Part shown: positions 28,541 through 36,468 of the stretch, one piece after another
Layout of the letters: the number at the start of each line of letters is the position of its first letter
How positions within the stretch are numbered: position 1 is the stretch's first letter
Source of the DNA: Sphingobacterium bovistauri
GTDB taxonomy: Bacteria > Bacteroidota > Bacteroidia > Sphingobacteriales > Sphingobacteriaceae
NCBI RefSeq assembly: GCF_020295405.1
Contig: NZ_JADEYP010000002.1
Coordinates: forward strand, 124,001-188,000
DNA: 64,000 bases
Direction: 5' to 3'
The notes under the pieces: model-generated
Told to the model about the DNA's origin: nothing
Databases searched by the model: none
Seen by the model: only the letters and a program-made list of their open reading frames with translations
Position numbers and translations under genes: made by a program

Positions 28541-30061
28541 ATGAAAGGCATTAAATTAAAATTCATCTTCAGTTTTATTTTCTTAAGCTTTAGCTTGGCA
28601 TTATTTGCCGGGCTAAGGCTTCCTTCAGTTTTATCAAATAATCTTGTTTTACAGCAAGATACATTAGTCAAAATATGGGGTTGGGGTAAGGCTGGAGCTA
28701 TAGTTAAAATAGTGCCTTCATGGTCCAAAGAGACTTATCAAGCAAAAGTTAGTGCTGATGGAAAATGGAATTTATCTTTAAAAACAACTAAGACGTCTTC
28801 TAAAGCTCAGCAGATTTCCATTACAAGTGATGATAAACTTATTATAATCCAAAATATCCTTATAGGTGAAGTTTGGTTAGCTTCAGGGCAATCTAATATG
28901 GATTTTCCCATGGCTAAATCCACAGGTTGGCGTACAGGTGTACCAAATGCGGATGAAGATATTAAGAAAGCAAATTACCCTGAAATTCGAATTTTTCATG
29001 TCAAACAAAGTTTATCTCCTTTCGTAGAATTGGAAGATTGCGGTGGAGAGTGGAAGATTTTGACGCCTGATAATGTAAAATCATTTTCTGCAATTGCTTA
29101 TTATTTTGGAGAAGAGTTATTCAAAAATCTAAAAAATCCAGTTGGATTGATTCAATCAACTTGGGGAGGTACGCAAGCTGAAGCTTGGACTCCAAAATCA
29201 TATATGTCCCAGAATACTTTGTATAAGCAATTGTATACACATCAAGAGGAGCTTTTTAATAATTATAAGAAGGATTCTTTAGCTTATACTGTTACTTTGG
29301 ATAATTACGAAAAAAATAAAGTTAATGATCCTAAAATTACTAAACCTAAGGTTCCCAAAAATCCGAATAATAATCAGGCTCTGTCTACATTATGGATTGC
29401 CATGATTCGCCCGTTAGTTCCATATACAATCAAAGGTGTTATTTGGTATCAAGGTGAATCAAATAATGTACGTGCAAGTGATTATTTTAATGTGTTTTCA
29501 AATATGATTCTAGCTTGGCGAAGTGAGTGGAGGCAAGGAAACATTCCGTTTTATTTTGTTCAAATTGCACCCCACTATAAGCAATCTCCAGAACTTAGAG
29601 AGGCGCAGTTGCAAACATATGCCCAAATTAGAAATACAGGGATAGTTGTAATCACAGATGTAGGCGATTCAACGGATATTCATCCTAGAGATAAAAAAAC
29701 ACCAGCTCTACGGTTGGCAAAATGGGCGTTGGCAGAACAATATGGATTCAAAATACAGAAAGCTGGCCCTATCTTTAGCAATGTTAATTTTGAAAAGGAC
29801 AAGGCAGCGGTTGAGTTTCAACATGTAGGTGATGGTTTATATTGTTCAGGTAATGAAATCAAGGGTTTTGAAATTGCAGGAGTTAATGGTGTGTATTTCA
29901 AAGCAACTGCTCATATTATCAAAGACAAAGTTGTAGTTAATGCTGTACAAGTTCTAGAACCGAAGTATGTACGATATGGATGGGGCAATTTTTTCCAGGT
30001 AAATCTATTTAATAGAGCAGGTTTACCAGCTTCTCCTTTTAGATCATCTATTCAATTTTAA
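28541..30061 (+). CDS. SASA/GDSL-type carbohydrate O-acetylesterase
   Basis: A 506-residue exported protein with an N-terminal signal or anchor helix (about 6-24). A beta-sandwich (about 26-105) precedes the SGNH hydrolase domain. Block I GQSNM at 116-120 gives nucleophile Ser118, IWYQGESN near 300 is the conserved mid-domain motif, and DIHP gives Asp379 and His381 of the triad. The family (often annotated sialate O-acetylesterase) removes acetyl groups from sugars. In this pectin-type PUL the likely substrate is O-acetylated galacturonate or rhamnose, by inference. It lies between SusD 3 and a GH105, 5 bp before the latter. Confidence 0.9.
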   Translation: MKGIKLKFIFSFIFLSFSLALFAGLRLPSVLSNNLVLQQDTLVKIWGWGKAGAIVKIVPSWSKETYQAKVSADGKWNLSLKTTKTSSKAQQISITSDDKLIIIQNILIGEVWLASGQSNMDFPMAKSTGWRTGVPNADEDIKKANYPEIRIFHVKQSLSPFVELEDCGGEWKILTPDNVKSFSAIAYYFGEELFKNLKNPVGLIQSTWGGTQAEAWTPKSYMSQNTLYKQLYTHQEELFNNYKKDSLAYTVTLDNYEKNKVNDPKITKPKVPKNPNNNQALSTLWIAMIRPLVPYTIKGVIWYQGESNNVRASDYFNVFSNMILAWRSEWRQGNIPFYFVQIAPHYKQSPELREAQLQTYAQIRNTGIVVITDVGDSTDIHPRDKKTPALRLAKWALAEQYGFKIQKAGPIFSNVNFEKDKAAVEFQHVGDGLYCSGNEIKGFEIAGVNGVYFKATAHIIKDKVVVNAVQVLEPKYVRYGWGNFFQVNLFNRAGLPASPFRSSIQF

Positions 30062-30066
30062 ATTAT

Positions 30067-31221
30067 ATGCGATTTATAATAGTATTACTTAGTATATTAT
30101 TCATTGGCCAATCCTGTTTTGCTCAAAAGCTATATCAGCGTTTTGCGGATGCTGAGATGAAGAGATTTCCTGAAGCGTGGCAATTAGATCATGGTAAAAG
30201 ACTATATTTCGGTTATGGACAGGGATTAGCTTGTTTAGCTATGTTAAAAGTTTGGGAAGCGACCCAAGACCAAAAGTATTTTGATTATGTCGAGAAATGG
30301 GCTGATACTGTAATTCGTAATGATGGTAACATTCATTTATATAAGCTCGAAACGTATAATATTGATTATATCAATCCGGGAAAAATTTTGTTTCCATTAT
30401 ATGAAAAAACTAAAAAGGAAAAATATAAAATCGCTATAGAAACCCTTATGGGTCAGCTTAAATGGCATCCACGTACCCATGAAGGAGGGTATTGGCATAA
30501 GTTAATCTATCCGCATCAAATCTGGCTAGATGGAGTCTATATGGCAGCTCCTTTCGTTGCACAATATGGTCAATTTACTGGAGATACCCAATATTACGAT
30601 GATGCAGTGAATCATGTATTGTTAACGGCTAAGCATACTTTCGATGTCAAATCAGGTTTGTATTATCACGCGTGGGATGAAAGTAAAAATCAAATGTGGG
30701 CAAATAAAACCACAGGTCAATCACCTAACTTTTGGGGAAGAAGTATTGGCTGGTATTTTATGGCGATGTTGGATGTGTTAGATTATATTCCAGAAAATCA
30801 TAAAGGTCGTGCAGAGATTGTTCAATTAATTCAAAATTTAGCTGCGTCCTTGCAGAAATATCAAGATAAGGATGGCTTATGGTGGCAAGTAATAGATAAA
30901 CAAAGAGCCCCAAAAAATTACCAAGAAGCATCTGTCAATGCTATGTTTCTTTACAGTTATGCTAAAGCTATGAACAAGGGGTATATCGGTAAGGATTACG
31001 AAAAACTAACGAATAAACTTCTGAAGGGGATACAAAATAAACTATTGATAAAGGATGTCGGCAATACGCTTACATTGATTCAATGTAATGCTGTAGCAGG
31101 ATTAGGGGGTACACCGTATCGTGATGGCGGTTATGAATATTATGTTAATGAACGAATCCGTGAAAATGATGCTAAAGCAAATGGTCCGTTTATTATGGGA
31201 TGTATAGAATTTAACAAATAA
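30067..31221 (+). CDS. GH105 unsaturated rhamnogalacturonyl hydrolase (YteR-like)
   Basis: A 384-residue protein with a signal peptide (cleavage near SCFAQ, residue 20). An (alpha/alpha)6 barrel with the full GH105 motif set: YNIDYINPGK (Asp100), GGYWHKLIYPHQIWLDGVYMA (Asp154), FWGRSIGWYFMA near 223-235. These match the two catalytic acids of YteR. The family hydrates 4,5-unsaturated galacturonate at the non-reducing end of rhamnogalacturonan oligosaccharides. It ends the + strand PUL run and is followed by a bidirectional terminator. It differs clearly from the other GH105/GH88-type protein at 5532-6656, so the two probably split the substrate range. Confidence 0.93.
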   Translation: MRFIIVLLSILFIGQSCFAQKLYQRFADAEMKRFPEAWQLDHGKRLYFGYGQGLACLAMLKVWEATQDQKYFDYVEKWADTVIRNDGNIHLYKLETYNIDYINPGKILFPLYEKTKKEKYKIAIETLMGQLKWHPRTHEGGYWHKLIYPHQIWLDGVYMAAPFVAQYGQFTGDTQYYDDAVNHVLLTAKHTFDVKSGLYYHAWDESKNQMWANKTTGQSPNFWGRSIGWYFMAMLDVLDYIPENHKGRAEIVQLIQNLAASLQKYQDKDGLWWQVIDKQRAPKNYQEASVNAMFLYSYAKAMNKGYIGKDYEKLTNKLLKGIQNKLLIKDVGNTLTLIQCNAVAGLGGTPYRDGGYEYYVNERIRENDAKANGPFIMGCIEFNK

Positions 31222-31233
31222 TTGTTTGTGTAG

Positions 31234-31285
31234 AAAGATAAAATAGAATAAGCTCCATAATTGGAGCTTATTCTATTTTATCTTT
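31234..31285. terminator. Bidirectional terminator, 23-bp perfect stem
   Basis: Arms 31234-31256 and 31263-31285 are perfectly complementary (loop ATAATT) with A-rich and T-rich ends, so it can work for the + strand GH105 and the - strand DUF4136 gene. The right arm contains the stop codon and last codons of the DUF4136 gene. Confidence 0.9.
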
Positions 31286-31839
31286 AATGGATATTGTTTC
31301 ATGATACCTTCAATCAATTTTGGTAATCCATTGATTGCTTTTTCAGGATTGTCTACTTCGTGAGTTCCTCGAGCTTGCCACACCACGCTTTTCGCATTTC
31401 GATCTATAGCTTCCAGTATAATATGTCCATAACGAATTCTTTCTTTTCCGATAGGATAGGAAGGTGAGTACATCCCATAGAATCCCCAAGGCCTATACCA
31501 GCCCCATGGGCCTCCCCAACCATAATGATGGGATCCATATACCATTCTACTCTTGTTATTGACGATAGCAACGTAGCGAAATAGAATATCAGGATTGTCT
31601 TTTGTATAGGTTAACCCCCTTCTTTCTATTTCTTGATTGGCTGTAGACATAATATTGTCTTTAGCTATATCATTGTTGAAATAATCTTTTGATAAGGAAT
31701 CAACAGGAGGTAACCATCCATACGTTTTATATTGACCGAAGTCTAAATTTTGTTTACGCGTAGTATGATACCTATTGGATGAACAAGAAGTCATCACAAG
31801 GATAGCAAAAGCCGATAATATTAAACTTAAATTTTTCAT
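31273..31839 (-). CDS. DUF4136-family lipoprotein
   Basis: A 188-residue lipoprotein. The ATG at 31839 is preferred over the in-frame ATG at 31851 because it gives the usual signal peptide (lipobox VMTSC, Cys19). The body follows the DUF4136 pattern: FGQYKTYGWLPP near 30-43, TANQEIERRGLTY near 68-80, DILFRYV, and a late VVWQARGTHEV segment. A short Gly/Trp/Tyr-rich loop (GWGGPWGWYRPWGFYG) lies in the middle. Function of the family is unknown; it is a periplasm-facing or outer-membrane lipoprotein. It lies downstream of nadE on the same strand with a gap of about 60 bp. Confidence 0.82.
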   Translation of the reverse strand: MKNLSLILSAFAILVMTSCSSNRYHTTRKQNLDFGQYKTYGWLPPVDSLSKDYFNNDIAKDNIMSTANQEIERRGLTYTKDNPDILFRYVAIVNNKSRMVYGSHHYGWGGPWGWYRPWGFYGMYSPSYPIGKERIRYGHIILEAIDRNAKSVVWQARGTHEVDNPEKAINGLPKLIEGIMKQYPLKIK

Positions 31840-31902
31840 GATAATACCCACTTATATTCTATATGACCGTGCTTTAAGAAAAAGGTTTAATTTATTTTTT
31901 AA

Positions 31903-32694
31903 TTATCTCCATTCCTCAGGTATATCGCACACCGGAATAGGTTGAATTTTATGTTGAGCAGCTTTGTGCATGCGGTCAAATATCTTGTATACCTCCAAAT
32001 CTCTTCCGCTATAGTCGCTCTCGGATTTAGTGCTGTATTCTTTTTGTATTTTTTCAAGTTCTGGATATGTGGCTCCGATTTGTTGCTCGTCTGTTCGCTC
32101 AGCATCCCAAAGTCCATCTGTTGGAATTGCATTTTTGATGCTTTCAGGCAGATCAAGTGCCCTAGCTAATGCGTAGACTTCTGTTTTATAAAGATCTGCT
32201 ATCGGTGATAGATCTACGCCTCCATCTCCATATTTAGTGTAGAACCCAATACCAAAGTCTTCTACTTTATTACCCGTTCCACATACTAATAATGAGTTGA
32301 TTTGTCCATAATAATAAAGTGACACCATACGTAAGCGTGATCGGGTGTTGGCTAATGCTAAATCTCTATTGGGAATGTTGTTGTCTTGGGTTGCATTGAA
32401 GATGTTGGTCAATTCGTCGAATGCAGACGTTAAATCTATATTAATTCCCTTTACATTAGAAAATTTAGCCTTCAAGTATTCAATATGTTCTGAAGCACGG
32501 TCAACTTGGTCAGTTTTTTGGCGAATAGGCATCTGCAAGACTAATACTTCTAAGCCAGTCATCGCGCAAAGTGTAGAAACAACACCTGAGTCAACGCCAC
32601 CAGATACGCCTACGACAAATCCTTTAACTCTTGCTTTTTGAGCATAATCTTTCAACCAAGTAACTATTCTATCTATAATTTTTTCTGTTTGCAT
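31903..32694 (-). CDS. nadE: NAD(+) synthase, ammonia-dependent type
   Basis: A 263-residue adenine-nucleotide alpha-hydrolase-fold enzyme. The PP-loop SGGVDS is at residues 31-36, and later motifs include GTGNKVEDFGIGFYTKYGDGG near 150-170 and IPTDGLWDAERTDEQQIG near 200-218, all typical of NadE. There is no N-terminal glutaminase (CN-hydrolase) domain, so ammonia is the direct amide donor. It catalyses the last step of NAD synthesis from deamido-NAD and ATP in the cytoplasm. The neighbouring nadE-gldB association is seen in other Bacteroidota, which supports the taxon. Confidence 0.95.
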   Translation of the reverse strand: MQTEKIIDRIVTWLKDYAQKARVKGFVVGVSGGVDSGVVSTLCAMTGLEVLVLQMPIRQKTDQVDRASEHIEYLKAKFSNVKGINIDLTSAFDELTNIFNATQDNNIPNRDLALANTRSRLRMVSLYYYGQINSLLVCGTGNKVEDFGIGFYTKYGDGGVDLSPIADLYKTEVYALARALDLPESIKNAIPTDGLWDAERTDEQQIGATYPELEKIQKEYSTKSESDYSGRDLEVYKIFDRMHKAAQHKIQPIPVCDIPEEWR

Positions 32695-32710
32695 AATAGG
32701 GATTTTATCA

Positions 32711-32767
32711 AATAAAACGAGGTTAATACGAATTTAAAGATAGAATTCGTATTAACCTCGTTTTATT
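32711..32767 (-). terminator. Terminator after the outer-membrane protein gene, 24-bp stem
   Basis: A 24-bp perfect inverted repeat (arms 32711-32734 and 32744-32767, 9-base loop). Read on the - strand it follows the beta-barrel gene and ends in a T-rich stretch, so it isolates that gene from nadE. Confidence 0.88.
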
Positions 32768-32788
32768 GTAAATTTTTATAGGTTTTCG

Positions 32789-33466
32789 TTAAAAGAATAT
32801 ACCTAAATTAAGTGCTACAAAAGATGATTTTGGTTTACCTTCTTTAATAGCTCTTGTGAAACCATTATTAAAAGTTAACCCTGTCATTAAACCTAAATTA
32901 TCTGACAGTTTCCACTCTTTACCGCCACCCAATTGTAGTCCTAAGCGGAAGATATCATCACCGTCGATAGCCGTTTTTTTGCTGGCTCCAGCTAATTTTT
33001 CTTTACCTGATACTTTAAATCCCGCTGTGAAACCGAATTGACCATAGAATCTTCCTGTTTCATTTTCTTCACTTTTTAATTTGATAGTCAAAGGTATATC
33101 TACATATTGCAAACGAATACTTTCTCTATCAATGCCAGATTTATCAATGCCTGAAGCTGGGAAGTCTACTTTTGATGAAATTGAATTTACTAATAGACCC
33201 GTAGAGAAGTAATAATTTTTAGCAAAACCCAAATCTGCGATTAATCCATATGAAAAACCAACTTTAGAACTTGCGTCATAGTCATCATCATAACGTAACC
33301 AACCTATGTTAGGGTTAATAGAAAGACCTAGACGGAAGTTCTTTTCTTCACCGTAGTTATTGCTGTTTGATTGAGTGTAATAATCTTGAGCATTCGCTTG
33401 AAAAGTAAAAAACAATGTAGCAAGGGTTGCTAACGTTTTTAAGGTAGTTTTAGTAAAATTTATCAT
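32789..33466 (-). CDS. PorT-like outer-membrane beta-barrel protein
   Basis: I place the start at 33466 because this ATG gives a normal signal peptide (MINFTKTTLK, cleavage near QANAQ, residue 27). The longer frame from 33529 adds an unlikely extension overlapping divergent gldB. The 225-residue product has alternating amphipathic strands (FRLGLSINPNIGWLRYD, GFSYGLIADLGFAKNYYFSTGLLVNS) and a terminal aromatic residue (ALNLGIFF), as expected for an 8-stranded outer-membrane barrel of the porin-family/PorT type. No specific function can be assigned. Confidence 0.8.
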   Translation of the reverse strand: MINFTKTTLKTLATLATLFFTFQANAQDYYTQSNSNNYGEEKNFRLGLSINPNIGWLRYDDDYDASSKVGFSYGLIADLGFAKNYYFSTGLLVNSISSKVDFPASGIDKSGIDRESIRLQYVDIPLTIKLKSEENETGRFYGQFGFTAGFKVSGKEKLAGASKKTAIDGDDIFRLGLQLGGGKEWKLSDNLGLMTGLTFNNGFTRAIKEGKPKSSFVALNLGIFF

Positions 33467-33513
33467 ACTTATAATTTTAGTGTTAAATTTATGACCATAA
33501 CTTCGTATTACTG

Positions 33514-34551
33514 ATGAAATTAAAGCCACTACAAAAGTATTTCTTTTTTTTAATACTTACTGTATCATCTTGTCGTGAAAATGCTACAATAAACCGTCCT
33601 GATGTATCGGATGTAGATGTAAATATACAAATAGAGCGATTTGATAGAGCATTCGCTTCGACTAAACTAAACGACATACCTGCACAACATAAGCTTTATG
33701 AAGGTCAGTATGGTGGTTTTTATAAGAATTATATTGAAGACATGCTTCAGATTGGAAGTCTGGCTGATAGTAATCTGGTGTATGAAAATTTGGTTAGCAT
33801 TATTAGACAAAAGGATTTTGTAGATCTCAATAAAGCTGTCAATAGGGTGTATCCAGATATGAACAAGTATAACGACGAACTCTCCAATGCTTTTCAATAC
33901 ATTAAATATTACTTTCCTCAATATAATATACCGAGATTTATTTCTTATGTAAGTGGATTTGCTTATCAAACTCCGATAGGAGAGAATTATGTAGGTATTG
34001 GGCTAGATATGTTTTTAGGAGCTGATTCGGAATTCTATCCTGCACTCGTAAAATCAATACCAATGTATATTTCTAGGCGATTTACTCCAGAAAATATTAC
34101 ACCGAGAGTAGTAGAGGCTGTCCTACGAGAAGATTTATACTCAATTCCCGATAGTATGCATACTGCTTTGCAACACATGGTTTATAGTGGTAAGATATTA
34201 TATGCAATGGATTTGATGTTGGAAAATGTAGCCGATGAATTGAAAATAGGATATTCTAAAGAGCAGCTATCATGGGCCAAAAAGTATGAGTCAGATGTTT
34301 GGAAGTGGTTTTTGCAAGAAGGTCTTTTATACAATACAGATTTGAATAGAATACAAAAATATTTTATTGATGCTCCATTTACGCCAGAATTGGGTGAAAA
34401 TAATGAATCTGCGCCGAAGTTGGGTTCCTATATAGGTTGGATGATGGTACGAAAGTATATGGATAGAAATCCAGAAATAAATTTAAATGAGCTATTAAAG
34501 AATACTGATGCCCAACAGATTTTGGAAGAGTCAAAATATAAAGGTAAATAA
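33514..34551 (+). CDS. gldB: GldB-like gliding-motility lipoprotein
   Basis: A 345-residue lipoprotein (lipobox TVSSC, Cys20). Sequence features fit GldB: IQIERFDRAFA near 38-48, YKNYIEDMLQIG, PRFISYVSGFAYQTP near 140-155 and GLDMFLGADSEFYP, the last recalling metalloprotease-like folds but with no intact zinc motif visible. In Flavobacterium, GldB is needed for gliding and type IX secretion function; homologues are kept in many non-gliding Bacteroidota. It is divergent from the outer-membrane barrel gene and near nadE. No gldC gene follows; instead there are two FKBP lipoproteins on the opposite strand. Confidence 0.88.
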   Translation: MKLKPLQKYFFFLILTVSSCRENATINRPDVSDVDVNIQIERFDRAFASTKLNDIPAQHKLYEGQYGGFYKNYIEDMLQIGSLADSNLVYENLVSIIRQKDFVDLNKAVNRVYPDMNKYNDELSNAFQYIKYYFPQYNIPRFISYVSGFAYQTPIGENYVGIGLDMFLGADSEFYPALVKSIPMYISRRFTPENITPRVVEAVLREDLYSIPDSMHTALQHMVYSGKILYAMDLMLENVADELKIGYSKEQLSWAKKYESDVWKWFLQEGLLYNTDLNRIQKYFIDAPFTPELGENNESAPKLGSYIGWMMVRKYMDRNPEINLNELLKNTDAQQILEESKYKGK

Positions 34552-34593
34552 ACAAAGAAGCCAATCAAATTTGATTGGCTTCTTTGTTTATTT
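34546..34593. terminator. 48-bp perfect palindrome, bidirectional terminator
   Basis: A 24-bp arm is followed directly by its exact complement with no spacer. The stop codon of gldB (34549-34551) and the stop codon of the facing FKBP gene (34588-34590) lie symmetrically within it. AT-rich ends on both sides suit termination on both strands. Confidence 0.9.
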
Positions 34594-35169
34594 TATGTTT
34601 ATAACTTCTATTTCGAAGAAAAGTGGAGAATTTGCGGGTATTTTACCAGCTGCACGATTGCCATATGCATAATAAGATGGCGTTACTATACGTATTTTAC
34701 TTCCTTTTTGAAGTCCTTTTGTAGTTAAACCACCAAATGAAATTGCACCAACACTCTTAGGGACAAATGCAATTTGCCAAGCAGAAATTAATCCGCCTAA
34801 ATTACTTATAAAACCTGCTTCAGTTTGATTTGAGTCAAAAATAGAATTATCAGTTATTAATTTACCTACATACTTAACAGTAATAGTTGGCATGCGTAGT
34901 GTTTTAACAGCTTGACCATAATAATTTATAGTATCTACAACTTTGTATTCGTAACTGTCAGGTGTGCCTGGATTAACAATTTCATACCATATACCAGTAG
35001 TATCACCCGAATAAATCATATTTGGGTAATTGGTATTCGCATATGTTTTAATTTGCGGCTGTTCTAGATCGAATTGAGCAATAGGGTCAAATAATACCTC
35101 ATCCTTGGCGCATGAAAGGAAAAAGATGGAAGATATAATCAGGTAGTATATTGGTCTTAATAAATTCAT
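34588..35169 (-). CDS. FKBP-type peptidyl-prolyl isomerase lipoprotein A
   Basis: A 193-residue lipoprotein (lipobox FFLSC, Cys20). The C-terminal half is an FKBP domain: TVKYVGKL near 98-105, then SAWQIAFVPKSVGA near 128-141, GSKIRIVTPSYYAYGNRA and a final IPANSPLFFEIEVINI. FKBP domains catalyse proline cis-trans isomerisation. As an outer-membrane lipoprotein it probably helps fold exported proteins, similar in type to GldI of gliding flavobacteria. It lies downstream of a related gene and ends tail to tail with gldB. Confidence 0.88.
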   Translation of the reverse strand: MNLLRPIYYLIISSIFFLSCAKDEVLFDPIAQFDLEQPQIKTYANTNYPNMIYSGDTTGIWYEIVNPGTPDSYEYKVVDTINYYGQAVKTLRMPTITVKYVGKLITDNSIFDSNQTEAGFISNLGGLISAWQIAFVPKSVGAISFGGLTTKGLQKGSKIRIVTPSYYAYGNRAAGKIPANSPLFFEIEVINIK

Positions 35170-35182
35170 AACCCAAAAATAT

Positions 35183-35225
35183 AAAAATTAAGGTAATAAA
35201 TTGTGAATTTATTACCTTAATTTTT
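35183..35225 (-). terminator. Terminator after FKBP lipoprotein B, 20-bp stem
   Basis: A 20-bp perfect stem (35183-35202 and 35206-35225, loop GTG). On the - strand it starts 7 bp after the stop of FKBP B and ends in a T tract, separating B from A. Confidence 0.88.
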
Positions 35226-35231
35226 TGTTTA

Positions 35232-35885
35232 TTATTGAATTTCTAGTACTTCAAATTCGTAAACAAGAGGTGAGTTTGCTGGAATATCACCTACTTTAGT
35301 TCCTCCAAACGCCCATAGAGAAGGGGTGATAACTCTGATTTTACTTCCTTTTTTCAAACCATCTTTTGTCAAGCCTCCTAATCCATGGATCTTTACATCA
35401 ATTGCGTTAAACTTAACCGTATAAGGAAAGAATGCGAAATGCCAAGCTTGATTAAATAAGTTGTTGCTATTGCTTGAAAATGAATACTGACCTCCTTGCA
35501 AATCAGACTGCACTACAGTTCCATTTAATAATTTAGCAGTATACTTAAGTTTTAAAGTTGGAACAGTTAATTGTTGACTGCTGGTAGCTTTATATTCATA
35601 CGTATTATCTGTCGGTTGAGATAAGATCTCATACCAAATTCCCCTTTTCGCTGTCTTTTTAGATAAATAAGAATATTTTATTGATACAGTATCTTCTATT
35701 GGATTATCAAAGTGTTCATCGACATAGTTTTCGATTTTTAGTTTTTCAGCAGATAAAAGAGAATCTACAGCTTGCTCTTGTTGCTTATAGTATTCTTCGT
35801 AATCAAAATCGTCGGATTTATTACATGCTGTAAATGTTGTTGCTAATAGTGCTGCTACAGAAAGTATGCTAAATAAGTATTTCAT
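35232..35885 (-). CDS. FKBP-type peptidyl-prolyl isomerase lipoprotein B
   Basis: A 217-residue lipoprotein (signal peptide ending in TFTAC, Cys21). A charged linker (about 25-70, QQEQAVDSLLSAEKLKIENY, possibly coiled coil) precedes an FKBP domain: LKLKYTAKLLNGTVVQSD near 110-127, AWHFAFFPYTVKFNAID, KKGSKIRVITPSLWAFGG and a final IPANSPLVYEFEVLEI. It is a paralogue of lipoprotein A, with the same order of segments. Likely a surface or periplasm-facing foldase. Each gene has its own terminator, so they are probably transcribed separately. Confidence 0.88.
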   Translation of the reverse strand: MKYLFSILSVAALLATTFTACNKSDDFDYEEYYKQQEQAVDSLLSAEKLKIENYVDEHFDNPIEDTVSIKYSYLSKKTAKRGIWYEILSQPTDNTYEYKATSSQQLTVPTLKLKYTAKLLNGTVVQSDLQGGQYSFSSNSNNLFNQAWHFAFFPYTVKFNAIDVKIHGLGGLTKDGLKKGSKIRVITPSLWAFGGTKVGDIPANSPLVYEFEVLEIQ

Positions 35886-35974
35886 AAAAATTTTGAATAG
35901 TTTATAGGATTAAACGATGGTATTTCGATTTTGCTACAATACTACTCGAAATTTTTAATAATGTAATAAAAGAT

Positions 35975-36448
35975 TTATAAACTATATGCTATAGCGTCCA
36001 ATAGATCATTTATTTGATCTGGTTTTAATAAGCTGTTTTGTTTGAATATTGGATTGAATTCTTTATCTACTAATATCCAAGATGGATATGAAATCTGAGA
36101 GCTTTTGTTTAATGCTGATGCCAATTCATGTGTGCCAACATTTAGCCCGCTGGGCTTGAAACTATACTCTTTTCCTTGGTAAGTAATTTTATCTTTTCTT
36201 TCTGCATCAAATTCTATAAAATATAATTTGTCAGAAAGGTCTTTGAATTTTTGATTTTTACGTATTTGTTTCTTTTGGAGTGCGCAATATTTACACCAAT
36301 CTGTAGTCAGTAGGAAAAGTATTGGTCTAGGACTTTTGAGCATGAGACTATCAATATGCTCAATGCTATCAGGAATAATTTGTGCATGGCTATTTTGCCA
36401 TGCACAAATACCTATGGTAATTAGTAGAAATCGAACTATTCTTTTCAT
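35975..36448 (-). CDS. Thioredoxin-fold protein, exported (WCKYC)
   Basis: The ATG at 36448 is chosen over 36454 since it begins a standard signal peptide (MKRIVRFLLI, cleavage near NSHAQ, residue 23). The 157-residue product has a thioredoxin-like active site WCKYC (Cys52, Cys55) and a YPSWILVDKE segment near 120 that holds the cis-Pro loop. Other conserved parts (YFIEFDAERKD) fit the thioredoxin/DUF255-like group. It starts 20 bp after the stop of the TonB receptor gene on the same strand, so it is likely co-transcribed. A redox role for the Cys-containing receptor or for a metal is inferred. Confidence 0.82.
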   Translation of the reverse strand: MKRIVRFLLITIGICAWQNSHAQIIPDSIEHIDSLMLKSPRPILFLLTTDWCKYCALQKKQIRKNQKFKDLSDKLYFIEFDAERKDKITYQGKEYSFKPSGLNVGTHELASALNKSSQISYPSWILVDKEFNPIFKQNSLLKPDQINDLLDAIAYSL

Positions 36449-36468
36449 TTCCATAAGTTTTATTGTTG

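Noticed and set aside
33467-33529. Longer N-terminus for the outer-membrane barrel protein
   Set aside because: The extra 21 codons would come before a normal signal peptide and overlap the divergent gldB start.
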